Below are positions 24,940 to 33,272 of a stretch of DNA of 64,000 nt, one piece after another. Below the pieces are notes generated by a model that saw nothing but the letters and a program-made list of their open reading frames with translations, searched no databases and had not been told where the DNA came from. The stretch lies in the NCBI GenBank assembly GCA_049515655.1, contig JBEKTW010000021.1, forward strand, positions 1-64,000, in the 5' to 3' direction. This DNA comes from JBEKTW01 sp049515655 (GTDB lineage Bacteria; Bacteroidota; Ignavibacteria; UBA10030; SZUA-254). The first letter of the stretch is position 1, and each line of letters opens with the position of its first letter. The translations under genes and the position numbers were made by a program.

Positions 24940-26090
24940 CGTTGACTGCGTACTTATTATTCTGGGCTTCAGTAACACTTATCACATATACGTACCTGTT
25001 GTATCCGTTGTTGCTGGTCGCCGCAAGGATACTTCGTCCGAAGCTTCAAGCTAGGAATGCGTCCTGGGTTCCGTCGGTTAGTCTCGTCATAGCAGTCTAT
25101 AACGAAGAATCGATTATCTGGAGTAAGATAAAGAACCTCGAGAAGATCGATTACCTACGCGAAAAGATTGAATTTCTCTTTGGTTCCGACGGCTCTACGG
25201 ACAGGACAAACGAAATACTCACCTCAATTTCGTCGCCTGCCGTTCACATTAGAGTGTTTCCGCGAAGGCGCGGAAAGGCCGCTGTCCTTAACGACTTAAT
25301 TCCTCAAGCTACTGGCGAAGCCATAGTTTTGTCAGATGCCAACACCCTCTATGATCCAAATACGATCAAGAAACTAGTTTCCCATTTTGCCGACAAGAGA
25401 ATCGGCGCAGTGTGTGGGCGCTTGGTTCTTACACCGAAAAGGGATTTAGCAGGAAATGTAAGTGAAGTTGCCTACTGGACATACGAGAATTTTATTAAAC
25501 AATTAGAAAGCGATCTTTCCACAACGGTTGGAGCTACCGGAGCTGTTTATGCAATCCGAAAAACCCTTTTTGCGCCGCTCCCCGAACAAAAGACAGTCAT
25601 GGACGATTTTCTCATTCCTATGGAGATTATTAGGAAGGGGTACAAAGTCAAATATGAGCCTGAAGCTCTAGCATATGAAACGGTCTCTGATAACATCAGT
25701 GACGAATATCGGCGGAGAGTACGTATTGGGGCCGCGAATTTTCACGGCATAAGTGAATATGCATCTCTCTTGCACCCTCGATACGGCTTTGTTTCATTTG
25801 CACTCTGGTCGCATAAGATCTTACGATGGTGCGTTCCATTTCTTATCGTTGCACTTACACTCTCCGCTATCATGCTTGCAGGGGTTTCCGAGGTTTATAA
25901 ATTCTTCCTTGCAACAGAGACGGTTTTTTTGGTGCTGGCCCTCGCTGGATTTATTTGTGAGAAGGTCAAATTGAAGATCGGATTCCTAAACCTGCCATAT
26001 TATTTTGTTGCGATTAATACCGCCCTGTTCGTGGGTTTTGTCAAATTTTTACTGGGTAAGCAACGGGCAACGTGGGACGTCATACGGTGA
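24936..26090 (+). CDS. membrane family 2 glycosyltransferase
   Basis: 384 residues. An N-terminal membrane helix (about 4-26) is followed by a processive-type GT2 domain: VSLVIAVYNEESIIWSKIKN, FLFGSDGSTDRTNEI, IVLSDANTLYDPN (metal-binding) and KTVMDDFLIPMEII (the ED-type catalytic acid). Three C-terminal membrane helices (about 290-375) complete the cellulose-synthase/hyaluronan-synthase-like layout. It may elongate a chain or add one sugar at the membrane face. It starts with TTG at 24936, overlapping the stop of a possible 34-codon frame. Confidence 0.86.
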   Translation: MTLTAYLLFWASVTLITYTYLLYPLLLVAARILRPKLQARNASWVPSVSLVIAVYNEESIIWSKIKNLEKIDYLREKIEFLFGSDGSTDRTNEILTSISSPAVHIRVFPRRRGKAAVLNDLIPQATGEAIVLSDANTLYDPNTIKKLVSHFADKRIGAVCGRLVLTPKRDLAGNVSEVAYWTYENFIKQLESDLSTTVGATGAVYAIRKTLFAPLPEQKTVMDDFLIPMEIIRKGYKVKYEPEALAYETVSDNISDEYRRRVRIGAANFHGISEYASLLHPRYGFVSFALWSHKILRWCVPFLIVALTLSAIMLAGVSEVYKFFLATETVFLVLALAGFICEKVKLKIGFLNLPYYFVAINTALFVGFVKFLLGKQRATWDVIR

Positions 26091-26099
26091 GAATAGAAT

Positions 26100-27482
26100 A
26101 TGCCCGAGAAAAGCAGGCCCTTAATCGTTGACATTCTCACTCTCAGTCTTTCTTGGACAGTCTACTACTGGATCAGGGTTCGCAGCGGGTGGTTCTCCAT
26201 GGCAATGGAACCGCAATTCTGGTTTCCGATGGTCGCCCTTTGCATCTACTGGCTTTCTGTATATTTTGTTTTCGGCTTGTACCGTTCGTGGTACACTCAA
26301 TCGCGTTTCGATGAACTCCTCGCCGTGCTGAAAGCGACCACGTTTGGCATATTCGTCCTGTTCTTTGCTATATTCATCGACGACCGGGGCACCGGCTCAC
26401 CCTTGCAGTCGCGATTGCTTATCGCGATATACTGGGCTCTTATTCTCGGCGGCGTCGGGGGCGGAAGATTGTTGCAGCATACGTTTCATCGAAGATTGCT
26501 TGAAGCGGGCATAGGATTGAGGCGGGCGCTCGTTGTCGGGTGGACGGACAAGGCGCGGGAGTTGTACGACCTCGTGTACCGATACCCGGCTCTGGGTTAC
26601 AAGGTTGTGGGATTTGTTTCCACCGAGGATGCCGAAGGCTCTCACGGGGAAGTCCCCGTCCTGGGCTCCGTGGCTCATTTGCCGCAGATTATCCAGCAAA
26701 GCAACGTTCACGATATTCTTATAGCGCTCGATTCTTCCGAGCACACGCGACTTCTCGATGTCATCGCCGCCTGTAACGCGCATGATGTAAGCCTCAAAAT
26801 CATGCCCGACCTGTACGACATCATCAGCGGACAAGCGCGGACGAATCAGATCTATGGTTTTCCGCTCATAGAGATCATGCCGGAGATCATGCAGCCGTGG
26901 GAGCGCGCAGTCAAACGCATGATCGACATTGCTTTTTCATTTGTGGTCTTGTTCTTAGGGATACCGCTGTGGATCCTTGTTGCGCTTGCTATCAGGCTTG
27001 AATCAAAGGGAACGGCATTTTACGTACAGGAGCGAGTTGGAAAGGACGGAAAACTTTTTAAGATTATAAAGTTCCGCTCGATGTATGACGAGGCCGAAAA
27101 GCATTCCGGCCCCGTGTGGGCCGAGGAACAGGACCCGCGCGTCACCGGAGTGGGAAAAATCATTCGACGATTGCGGCTTGACGAAATTCCCCAATTATTC
27201 AATGTTCTGGATGGAGATATGAGCCTCGTCGGACCAAGACCGGAGCGCGCATATTTTGTCGAGCAATTTTCAAGGGAAATTCCACTTTATACACGAAGAT
27301 TGAAAGTCCGTCCCGGTATCACCGGCTGGGCGCAGGTCAAACATAGGTACGATGAAAGTATTGATGACGTGAGGAAAAAGGTTCAGTACGATTTATTCTA
27401 CATCGAAAATATGTCCCTGAGAATGGATTTTAAAATCCTTTTGAACACGATTGCCGTTGTTTTGTCCGGCAAAGGTCGCTAA
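26100..27482 (+). CDS. polyprenyl-phosphate sugar-1-phosphate transferase (WcaJ/WbaP type)
   Basis: 460 residues. Four N-terminal membrane helices (about 10-115), a nucleotide-binding-like domain (about 140-250, RALVVGWTDKARELYDLVYR), a re-entrant helix (MIDIAFSFVVLFLGIPLWIL) and the catalytic domain. The latter contains KFRSMYDEAEK, the RRLRLDEIPQLFNVL segment with the catalytic Asp-Glu pair, and DMSLVGPRPERAYF. It would start each repeat unit by moving a sugar-1-phosphate to undecaprenyl phosphate. It is the likely initiating enzyme of this cluster. Confidence 0.93.
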   Translation: MPEKSRPLIVDILTLSLSWTVYYWIRVRSGWFSMAMEPQFWFPMVALCIYWLSVYFVFGLYRSWYTQSRFDELLAVLKATTFGIFVLFFAIFIDDRGTGSPLQSRLLIAIYWALILGGVGGGRLLQHTFHRRLLEAGIGLRRALVVGWTDKARELYDLVYRYPALGYKVVGFVSTEDAEGSHGEVPVLGSVAHLPQIIQQSNVHDILIALDSSEHTRLLDVIAACNAHDVSLKIMPDLYDIISGQARTNQIYGFPLIEIMPEIMQPWERAVKRMIDIAFSFVVLFLGIPLWILVALAIRLESKGTAFYVQERVGKDGKLFKIIKFRSMYDEAEKHSGPVWAEEQDPRVTGVGKIIRRLRLDEIPQLFNVLDGDMSLVGPRPERAYFVEQFSREIPLYTRRLKVRPGITGWAQVKHRYDESIDDVRKKVQYDLFYIENMSLRMDFKILLNTIAVVLSGKGR

Positions 27483-27532
27483 ACGTTTCCATTGTTAACT
27501 CATCGAACCGTACAATGCTGAATGGGTATTGA

Positions 27533-28252
27533 ATGCCAAGAATTTTAGTCGTTACCCCGACATACAACGAAGCGGATAATATTGAAAGATTCACGAGCAA
27601 CGTTCTCGCCCAGAGGGCGGAAATCGACATGCTCATCGTTGATGACAATTCTCCCGACGGAACAGGATCGATCGTTCAAAAGCTCCAGGCCGCAAATCCG
27701 CGGATTCGCCTGATTCAGCGGCCAAGAAAAATGGGACTCGGAACTGCTTACGTCGAGGGTTTCAGGTTCGCCATCACAAACCGGTATGATTTCGTGTTCG
27801 AAATGGACGCCGACTTTTCACACAATCCGGAGGAACTTCCCAAAATCTTGAGCAAAATGAACACCTGTGACCTGGTCATCGGTTCGCGATATATCAAAGG
27901 TGTGCGTGTCGTGAACTGGCCTATGCGCCGGCTCTTGTTGAGCTACGCAGCAAATGTCTACACGCGTGTGATAACGCGGATGCCGGTCAAGGACGCTACA
28001 TCGGGTTTCAAATGTTTCAGGCGTCAGGTGCTTGAGGCAATCGACCTCACAAAGATTCACTCAAACGGGTATGCGTTTCAGATAGAAATGGACTTCAAGG
28101 CATGGAGAAAAGGGTTTCGTGTGTGCGAGCACCCGATTACCTTCGTCGACAGACAATCGGGCGTCTCGAAAATGTCCCGGAAGATAGTTTATGAAGCCGC
28201 TTTCATGGTGTGGAAACTGAAGGTGCAAAGTATGCTCGGAACGCTTGCGTGA
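27533..28252 (+). CDS. polyprenol-phosphate mannose synthase-like GT2
   Basis: 239 residues, soluble. Near-canonical DPM1-type motifs: LVVTPTYNEADNIERF, MLIVDDNSPDGTG, GLGTAYVEGFRFAI, FVFEMDADFSHNPEELP (metal-binding DAD) and IGSRYIKGVRVVNWP. The family usually makes polyprenyl-monophosphomannose (or glucose) for membrane glycosyltransferases. No GT-C enzyme that would use the product is visible in the window. Confidence 0.9.
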   Translation: MPRILVVTPTYNEADNIERFTSNVLAQRAEIDMLIVDDNSPDGTGSIVQKLQAANPRIRLIQRPRKMGLGTAYVEGFRFAITNRYDFVFEMDADFSHNPEELPKILSKMNTCDLVIGSRYIKGVRVVNWPMRRLLLSYAANVYTRVITRMPVKDATSGFKCFRRQVLEAIDLTKIHSNGYAFQIEMDFKAWRKGFRVCEHPITFVDRQSGVSKMSRKIVYEAAFMVWKLKVQSMLGTLA

Positions 28253-28257
28253 GCACC

Positions 28258-30255
28258 ATGCAGATTTCGGTCATCATCGTCAACTATAATGTTCGCCGGT
28301 TGCTTGAAAATGCCCTGACCTCGGTCACGAAAGCGCTGGCCGGCCTTTCAGGAGAGGTCATCGTCGTTGACAATGCTTCCGATGACGAAAGCGTAGAGAT
28401 GGTGCGCAAGAAGTTCCCGCTTGTGAAGATCATCGCCCTCGAACGCAATATAGGATTTGGCAGAGCCAATAATCGTGCGGTGCGGGAGTCCTCAGGAGAG
28501 TATCTGCTGTTCCTGAATCCCGATACGATCGTGCAGGAAGACACCATCGCCGTGATGCTCGGCTTCTTCGAGCAGCACCCCGGGGTTGGACTGGGGGGAT
28601 GTAAAATCCTCAATCCGGATGGAACCCTGCAACTTGCCTGTCGGCGGAGTTATCCCACCCCGTGGGTGGCGCTGACGAAGATGGTCGGCCTCGGATCGCT
28701 TTTTCCCCATTCCCCGATGTTCGCCAAGTACAACCTTTCTTATCTTAATCCGGATGAATCGTATGAAGTCGATGCGGTCAGTGGGTCGTTCCTGTTTGTG
28801 CGGCGGAACGTGTTCGAAAGCGCCGGAGGGTTTGATGAGGAATTCTTCATGTACGGCGAGGACCTCGACCTGTGTTATCGCGTGAAGAAAAGCGGCTGGA
28901 AGGTATATTATGTCCATTCAACGCAGATCATCCACTACAAAGGAGAGAGCGTCCGGCGCAGCGATATCGATGACGTGGCGCTCTTCTATGGAGCGATGCG
29001 AATCTTCGTCCGCAAGCACGTCACCCAAAGAGTGGTTACCGATGCGATCCTTCGTGCGGGGATAGCGGCGCGCGAATGGATTGCGTTCTTTGCCAGGATC
29101 GCACGGCCGCTCCGTGCAGCAGCACTGGATTTTCTGCTGGTGATCCTCTCGTTGTTCTTTGCCGCATGGCTGAGATTCGGAGAGTTCCTCCGCTTTCCCG
29201 CGTATGCGTATCCGGTCATCACGACCGTTCCGGGCCTCATCATGCTGGCGTCCCTGTATGCCCTCGGTGTGTACACGACGCGCAAGCTCTCGATTTCCCG
29301 CGCGGTAGGCTCTGTGGTCATCGGATACATTATCTTATCAGCGCTCACGTTTTTCTTTAATCAATATGCATTCAGCCGATTGCTTGTTCTGATCTCCGGT
29401 TGCACTGCGCTGTTTCTGCTACCGGGCTGGAGATTGTTGGTCAAGATGCGAACGCATACGAGCCATCGTAGTTTGTTCGGACGCCCAACGCTTATCGTCG
29501 GCACCGATTCGTCGGGCCAGGAAGTTCTCCGTAAACTCCGGGCGCGTGTTGACGACGGCTACAACGTGGTCGGGTTCATCGACCTCACCCACAAGCGGGT
29601 CGGGGAAAAGGTGGCGGGAGTTGAAATTCTCGGCAGTATTGACAATATTAGGAGGGTCATCCAGGAGCAGAGGGCGTCCGAAATCATTTTTTCGACGAAT
29701 ACTCTGCCGTATGCAGATATTCTTTCGGTTATCGAGCGGACCAAAAGCCGGTCAGTGAACTTTCGCCTCGTGCCGAGCAGTCTCGACGTGATCATCGGCA
29801 AAACGCACATCGATGAACTGAATGACATCCCGCTTGTCGATATTGAGTACAATATTCACAACCCGGTGAATCGGTTGGTCAAGCGCTTCTTTGACGTGGT
29901 CTGCTCAGTTCTTCTGCTGGTCTCTGTTTATCCTCTCGTGATAGTAAGGCGACGATTGGGAAAAACGATGGATGGGTTCGGAAACAAAGTGTTGCCGCTT
30001 CCCCATGTACTGCGAGGCGAAATGAGTCTTGTGGGACCGCCAGGCATTATCCAGCCGGACCCGCGCAACGGATCCGTTTCACCGCAGCGGTACCTGGGAA
30101 AAGCCGGTCTCACCGGGCTTGCTCAAATTCATGAGAATGATGGGCTAACTCCCGAGGAAGTGGAAAGGTATAATTTGTATTACGCAAAGAACCAGTCGCT
30201 GTGGCTGGATGTACAGATACTCGTGAAATCAATTCATCTCATGACCAGACGTTAG
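28258..30255 (+). CDS. GT2 glycosyltransferase fused to a degenerate sugar-transferase domain
   Basis: 665 residues from the ATG at 28258. Residues 1 to about 260 are a GT2 domain (ISVIIVNYNVRRLL, VIVVDNASDDESVE, IGFGRANNRAV, LLFLNPDTIV, FFMYGEDLDLCYRVKKSGW). Residues about 275-410 hold four or five membrane helices and about 420-530 a nucleotide-binding-like domain (PTLIVGTDSSGQEVLRKL). Both parts copy the N-terminal layout of the WcaJ-type protein at 26100. From about 541 a shortened sugar-transferase domain follows (LVKRFFDVVCSVLL, GEMSLVGPPGIIQPD, KAGLTGLAQI). It lacks the KFRSM region and the DEIPQ catalytic pair, so this end is probably inactive. A sequencing frameshift is unlikely because the frame runs on to a normal family C-terminus. 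Confidence 0.85.
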   Translation: MQISVIIVNYNVRRLLENALTSVTKALAGLSGEVIVVDNASDDESVEMVRKKFPLVKIIALERNIGFGRANNRAVRESSGEYLLFLNPDTIVQEDTIAVMLGFFEQHPGVGLGGCKILNPDGTLQLACRRSYPTPWVALTKMVGLGSLFPHSPMFAKYNLSYLNPDESYEVDAVSGSFLFVRRNVFESAGGFDEEFFMYGEDLDLCYRVKKSGWKVYYVHSTQIIHYKGESVRRSDIDDVALFYGAMRIFVRKHVTQRVVTDAILRAGIAAREWIAFFARIARPLRAAALDFLLVILSLFFAAWLRFGEFLRFPAYAYPVITTVPGLIMLASLYALGVYTTRKLSISRAVGSVVIGYIILSALTFFFNQYAFSRLLVLISGCTALFLLPGWRLLVKMRTHTSHRSLFGRPTLIVGTDSSGQEVLRKLRARVDDGYNVVGFIDLTHKRVGEKVAGVEILGSIDNIRRVIQEQRASEIIFSTNTLPYADILSVIERTKSRSVNFRLVPSSLDVIIGKTHIDELNDIPLVDIEYNIHNPVNRLVKRFFDVVCSVLLLVSVYPLVIVRRRLGKTMDGFGNKVLPLPHVLRGEMSLVGPPGIIQPDPRNGSVSPQRYLGKAGLTGLAQIHENDGLTPEEVERYNLYYAKNQSLWLDVQILVKSIHLMTRR

Positions 30256-30263
30256 GGATTGCA

Positions 30264-31214
30264 TTGCCGAAAGCAGTACTGGATTTTGAAAAGCCGATCG
30301 TAGAGCTTGAACAGAAAATCGAAGAGATGCGAAAGTACTCCGGGAGTCTCGACATTGCGGAAGAAATCAAGCATCTCGAGGAAAAAGTGCATCAACTGCG
30401 CCAGAACGTCTTTTCCAAACTTACCCGCTGGCAGAAAGTACAGCTCGCCCGGCACCCCGACCGGCCGTACACGCTCGATTACATCCCGATGATGACAACG
30501 GATTTTGTTGAATTGCACGGCGACCGGAATTTTCGCGACGACAAAGCGATCGTCGGCGGTTTCGCGTATCTTGCCGGAGAGCCGGTCATGATTATCGGCC
30601 ACCAGAAAGGACGCGATACCAAATCGAATCTCTATCGAAACTTCGGCATGCCCAATCCCGAAGGATACCGGAAAGCGCTGCGGCTCATGAAGCTGGCGGC
30701 AAAATTCAACAGGCCCGTGATCACCATGCTGGATACTCCCGGGGCGTATCCCGGCATTGAGGCGGAAGAGCGGGGTCAGGCGGAAGCCATCGCCAGGAAT
30801 CTTTTTGAGATGTCGCATCTTCCGGTGCCCATCGTCGTCGCGATTATCGGTGAAGGTGCATCGGGCGGCGCGCTTGGCATTGGCGTTGGCGATCGCGTTC
30901 TCATGATGGAGAACACCTGGTATTCGGTCATCTCACCCGAGTCCTGCTCCAGCATTCTCTGGCGGAGCTGGGATTACAAGGAGCAGGCGGCCGAGGCACT
31001 GAAGCTGACGGCCGCGGACTTGATCGATCAGGGCGTGATCGACCGCATCGTCCCCGAGCCTCTTGGCGGCGCTCATCGTAATCCCCAGCAGGCGGCGGAG
31101 ATCTTAAAGGAAGTGCTCGTTGAGGAACTGAAGCGACTGAAAAAGATCAAAATACACAAACTCCTTGAACAACGGGTAGCAAAATTCGGGGCGATGGGAG
31201 AATGGGAAGAGTAA
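30264..31214 (+). CDS. accA: acetyl-CoA carboxylase carboxyltransferase subunit alpha
   Basis: 316 residues from a TTG start at 30264 (MPKAVLDFEKPIVELEQK), chosen because it gives the normal AccA N-terminus and lies just after the previous stop. It transfers the carboxyl group from biotin to acetyl-CoA, making malonyl-CoA for fatty-acid synthesis. Family signatures include RHPDRPYTLDYIPM, HGDRNFRDDKAIVGG, IGHQKGRDTKSNLYRNFGM, MLDTPGAYPGIEAEERGQAE and GEGASGGALGIGVGD. The beta subunit gene is not in the window. The protein's stop is followed immediately by a short tandem repeat. Confidence 0.95.
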   Translation: MPKAVLDFEKPIVELEQKIEEMRKYSGSLDIAEEIKHLEEKVHQLRQNVFSKLTRWQKVQLARHPDRPYTLDYIPMMTTDFVELHGDRNFRDDKAIVGGFAYLAGEPVMIIGHQKGRDTKSNLYRNFGMPNPEGYRKALRLMKLAAKFNRPVITMLDTPGAYPGIEAEERGQAEAIARNLFEMSHLPVPIVVAIIGEGASGGALGIGVGDRVLMMENTWYSVISPESCSSILWRSWDYKEQAAEALKLTAADLIDQGVIDRIVPEPLGGAHRNPQQAAEILKEVLVEELKRLKKIKIHKLLEQRVAKFGAMGEWEE

Positions 31215-31364
31215 GGCGATTGGGGATTGGGGAATGAGGATTGCGGATTGGGGACTGAGGATTGGGGATTGGGGATTGAGGATTGAGGATTGGGGGATTG
31301 AGGATTGGGGGACTGAGGATTGAGGGATTGAGGATTGAGGGATTGAGGGATTGAGGATTGAGAA
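31215..31364. repeat. short tandem repeat tract (GGATTGA/GGGGATT units)
   Basis: About 150 bases of degenerate heptamer-like direct repeats such as GGATTGA, GGGGATT and GGATTGG, beginning on the first base after the accA stop. Such tracts resemble the short tandemly repeated repetitive sequences well known in cyanobacteria. The minus-strand frames reading NPQSSIPNPQS are only translations of it. The 13 bases at 31240-31252 reappear inverted at 31668-31680. Confidence 0.85.
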
Positions 31365-31397
31365 GAGAACAATGCAAGGAATTGCAGGGAGGAGATA

Positions 31398-31736
31398 ATG
31401 GATCCAGACGAATTGAAAGTGAGGACGAAGAAATTCGCGCTTAATGTTATGGAATTGACTGAGAAACTGCCGCACACGAGGAGCGGCGATGTTCTTGGCA
31501 GGCAACTGCTACGATCGGCCACGTCAGTGGGGGCCAACTATCGGGCGGCCTGCCGGGCTCGTTCACGAGCAGATTTTATCTCTAAGGTTTCCATTGTTGA
31601 AAAGGAACAGGTAATGGTGCCATTGTTCGTTCAGCGATCAATGGTCGCCACTGATTACCTCTCGGAGCCCAATCCGCAATCACAAATCGCGCAGGGCCAC
31701 GTGGGCCGCACAAATCCACAATCGCGATGGTCATAA
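31398..31736 (+). pseudogene. truncated S23/four-helix-bundle gene
   Basis: The first 70 or so codons match the S23 family (LKVRTKKFALNVMELTEKL, GRQLLRSATSVGANYRAA, ARSRADFISKVSIVEKE). After KVSIVEKE the family sequence stops and the frame runs through unrelated DNA and the right repeat arm (EPNPQSQIAQGH). The last two helices of the bundle are lost. The ribosome binding site is still strong, so a shortened product is possible. The tail overlaps the start of the next gene. Confidence 0.7.
31668..31680. repeat. right inverted repeat of S23 element C
   Basis: CCCAATCCGCAAT is the exact reverse complement of ATTGCGGATTGGG at 31240-31252. A further AATCCACAATC follows at about 31713-31723. Confidence 0.7.
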
Positions 31737-32161
31737 CACAGACAAAGATTCGTTCGCGGTATGCCGACACCGACCAGATGAAAATGGTGTACTATGCCAA
31801 GTTCTTTGAGTATTTCGAACAAGGACGCGCAGACCTCCTGCGGGACGTAGGCATGCCGTATTCCGAGCTGGAGCAGATGGGGTATTATCTTCCCGTGGTC
31901 GAAGCACACGCGAGGTATATCAAGGCTGTCCGCTACGATGATGAGGTGGTCGTCAAGACCATATTGAAGGATATCCCGCAGGTGAAAATCCGGATTGAGT
32001 ATGAACTGACGAACAATCACTCCGGCGAGAAGCTGGCCGAAGGTTACACCATTCACAGTTTCGTGAAGGCTGCCACCGGCAAGCCCACGCGCGCGCCCGA
32101 CCGGTTTCTGGAACTTCTCGGCGAGAAGTTCCAGCGAAGCAAATCAGAATCCACCCGTTAA
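31727..32161 (+). CDS. acyl-CoA thioesterase, YbgC/FadM type (hot-dog fold)
   Basis: 144 residues. The 4HBT signature is near the N-terminus (RSRYADTDQMKMVYYAKFF, with the catalytic aspartate of YADTDQ), followed by FEYFEQGRADLLRDVGM and the central VVEAHARYIKAVRYDDEVVV strands. YbgC-type enzymes hydrolyse acyl-CoA or acyl-ACP thioesters and are often linked to envelope lipid metabolism. It is near accA but separated from it by the S23 element. The start ATG lies at the end of that element's right arm. Confidence 0.9.
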   Translation: MVITQTKIRSRYADTDQMKMVYYAKFFEYFEQGRADLLRDVGMPYSELEQMGYYLPVVEAHARYIKAVRYDDEVVVKTILKDIPQVKIRIEYELTNNHSGEKLAEGYTIHSFVKAATGKPTRAPDRFLELLGEKFQRSKSESTR

Positions 32162-32174
32162 AAGGACTACCATC

Positions 32175-32342
32175 ATGCTTGCGAAAGAACTCCTCGACAT
32201 CCTCTGCTGTCCCCAATGCCATGGCGATCTGCTGTACGAACCGTCGAAAAGTACGCTGACGTGCAAGAAATGCGGCAAGGTTTACCAGGTCAAAGACGAT
32301 ATTCCGATCATGTTGCTCGATGACGAATCCGAATCGAAATAG
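32175..32342 (+). CDS. Trm112-family small zinc-binding protein
   Basis: 55 residues. It begins MLAKELLDILCCPQCHGDLL and continues with a CKKCGKVY knuckle and DDIPIMLLDD. The two CxxC pairs and the closing YxxxDxIPxML pattern are those of Trm112/YcaR (UPF0434) proteins. Eukaryotic Trm112 activates several methyltransferases, and bacterial homologues probably have a similar helper role, but this is not proved. AAGGA lies about 7 bases before the ATG. The 3' end overlaps nadC by 23 bases. Confidence 0.85.
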   Translation: MLAKELLDILCCPQCHGDLLYEPSKSTLTCKKCGKVYQVKDDIPIMLLDDESESK

Positions 32343-33240
32343 CGCAACCGACGAGCTTCTTCGCAGTAACAAAGTGAGCAGGATCGTCGAGGAGGCGATC
32401 ATCGAAGACCTTGGGATGGGCGACATCACCACGGATGCGATCATTGCGTCCGAAACGATGGGCTGCGCTGAAATTCTTGTGAAGGAATCGGGCGTCATTG
32501 CGGGACTGGAAGTTGCTGCCATGGCGTTCAAGGTCGTTGAGCCGGAGATGGCGTTCCATTCGCTGCAATCCGAGGGCGCCGGTGTTGCACCGGGCACGGT
32601 CGTGGCCTCGGTACGCGGCTCGCTTGCCGGCATCCTGAAGGCAGAGCGCACCGCGCTGAATTTCTTGCAGCGCATGAGCGGGATAGCGACGCTCACGAGA
32701 AAGTTTGTTCAGGCCATCGAAGGAACTCGCGCCAGGATCACCGACACGCGAAAGACGGCGCCCGGTTTGCGCGTCCTCGATAAACTTGCCGTCAAGCTTG
32801 GCGGCGGCGTCAATCATCGCTTCGGATTGGATGACATGGTTCTCATAAAGGATAATCATATTGCCGCCGCCGGTGGTATCTCACCGGCGATTGAGCGATG
32901 CCTTACGTACCTGCAAAATGACGTCAGTAATATGCGCATCGAGGTTGAGACGACGACGCTGGAGCAGGTCGGTGATGCGCTCAAGCATAATGGAATCCAT
33001 CGCATCATGCTGGATAATTTCTCCCCTGAAGACATCAAGCGAGCGGTTCAACTGGTGAATAGCGCCCGGCGGAGCTCGAAAACCGCAGGCGGGCACGCGA
33101 TTGAGATCGAGGTATCGGGCAACATTTCGCTCGAGAATGTTCGCTACATTGCGGAGACCGGCGTGGATTTTATCTCGGTCGGGAAACTGACGCATTCTGC
33201 GAAAGCCATTGATATCTCTCTCGAAATCCTTCCTTCGTAG
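32320..33240 (+). CDS. nadC: nicotinate-nucleotide pyrophosphorylase (carboxylating)
   Basis: 306 residues. It turns quinolinate and PRPP into nicotinate mononucleotide in de novo NAD synthesis. Diagnostic blocks: EDLGMGDITTDAII, ERTALNFLQRMSGIAT, ITDTRKTAPGLRVLDK, VKLGGGVNHRFGLDDMVLI, KDNHIAAAGG, RIEVETTTLEQV and IMLDNFSPEDI. The family's substrate-binding Arg and Lys residues are all present. Its start lies inside the end of the Trm112-like gene, suggesting coupled translation. nadA and nadB are not in the window. Confidence 0.95.
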   Translation: MTNPNRNSATDELLRSNKVSRIVEEAIIEDLGMGDITTDAIIASETMGCAEILVKESGVIAGLEVAAMAFKVVEPEMAFHSLQSEGAGVAPGTVVASVRGSLAGILKAERTALNFLQRMSGIATLTRKFVQAIEGTRARITDTRKTAPGLRVLDKLAVKLGGGVNHRFGLDDMVLIKDNHIAAAGGISPAIERCLTYLQNDVSNMRIEVETTTLEQVGDALKHNGIHRIMLDNFSPEDIKRAVQLVNSARRSSKTAGGHAIEIEVSGNISLENVRYIAETGVDFISVGKLTHSAKAIDISLEILPS

Positions 33241-33272
33241 AGCCGATGTTGCTTTCCGTATAAACTCCGAAG

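Larger units (their letters stand above)
31215..31726. mobile_element. candidate S23 element C, decayed
   Basis: Left arm of tandem repeats (31215-31364), leader AGGGAGGAGAT (31386-31396) identical to that of element A, a truncated S23 gene, and a right arm whose 31668-31680 (CCCAATCCGCAAT) is the exact inverse of 31240-31252. The element fills the gap between accA and the thioesterase gene. It encodes no transposase. Mobility is inferred from architecture only. Confidence 0.45.

Noticed and set aside
31215..31364. CRISPR-like array
   Set aside because: The units are 7-14 bases, degenerate and back to back, with no unique spacers of constant length and no cas genes nearby. It is a short tandem repeat tract.
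31073..31537. minus-strand open frames rich in NPQS repeats
   Set aside because: They are translations of the GGATTGA-type repeat and overlap accA and the S23 leader, with no sign of a real protein.
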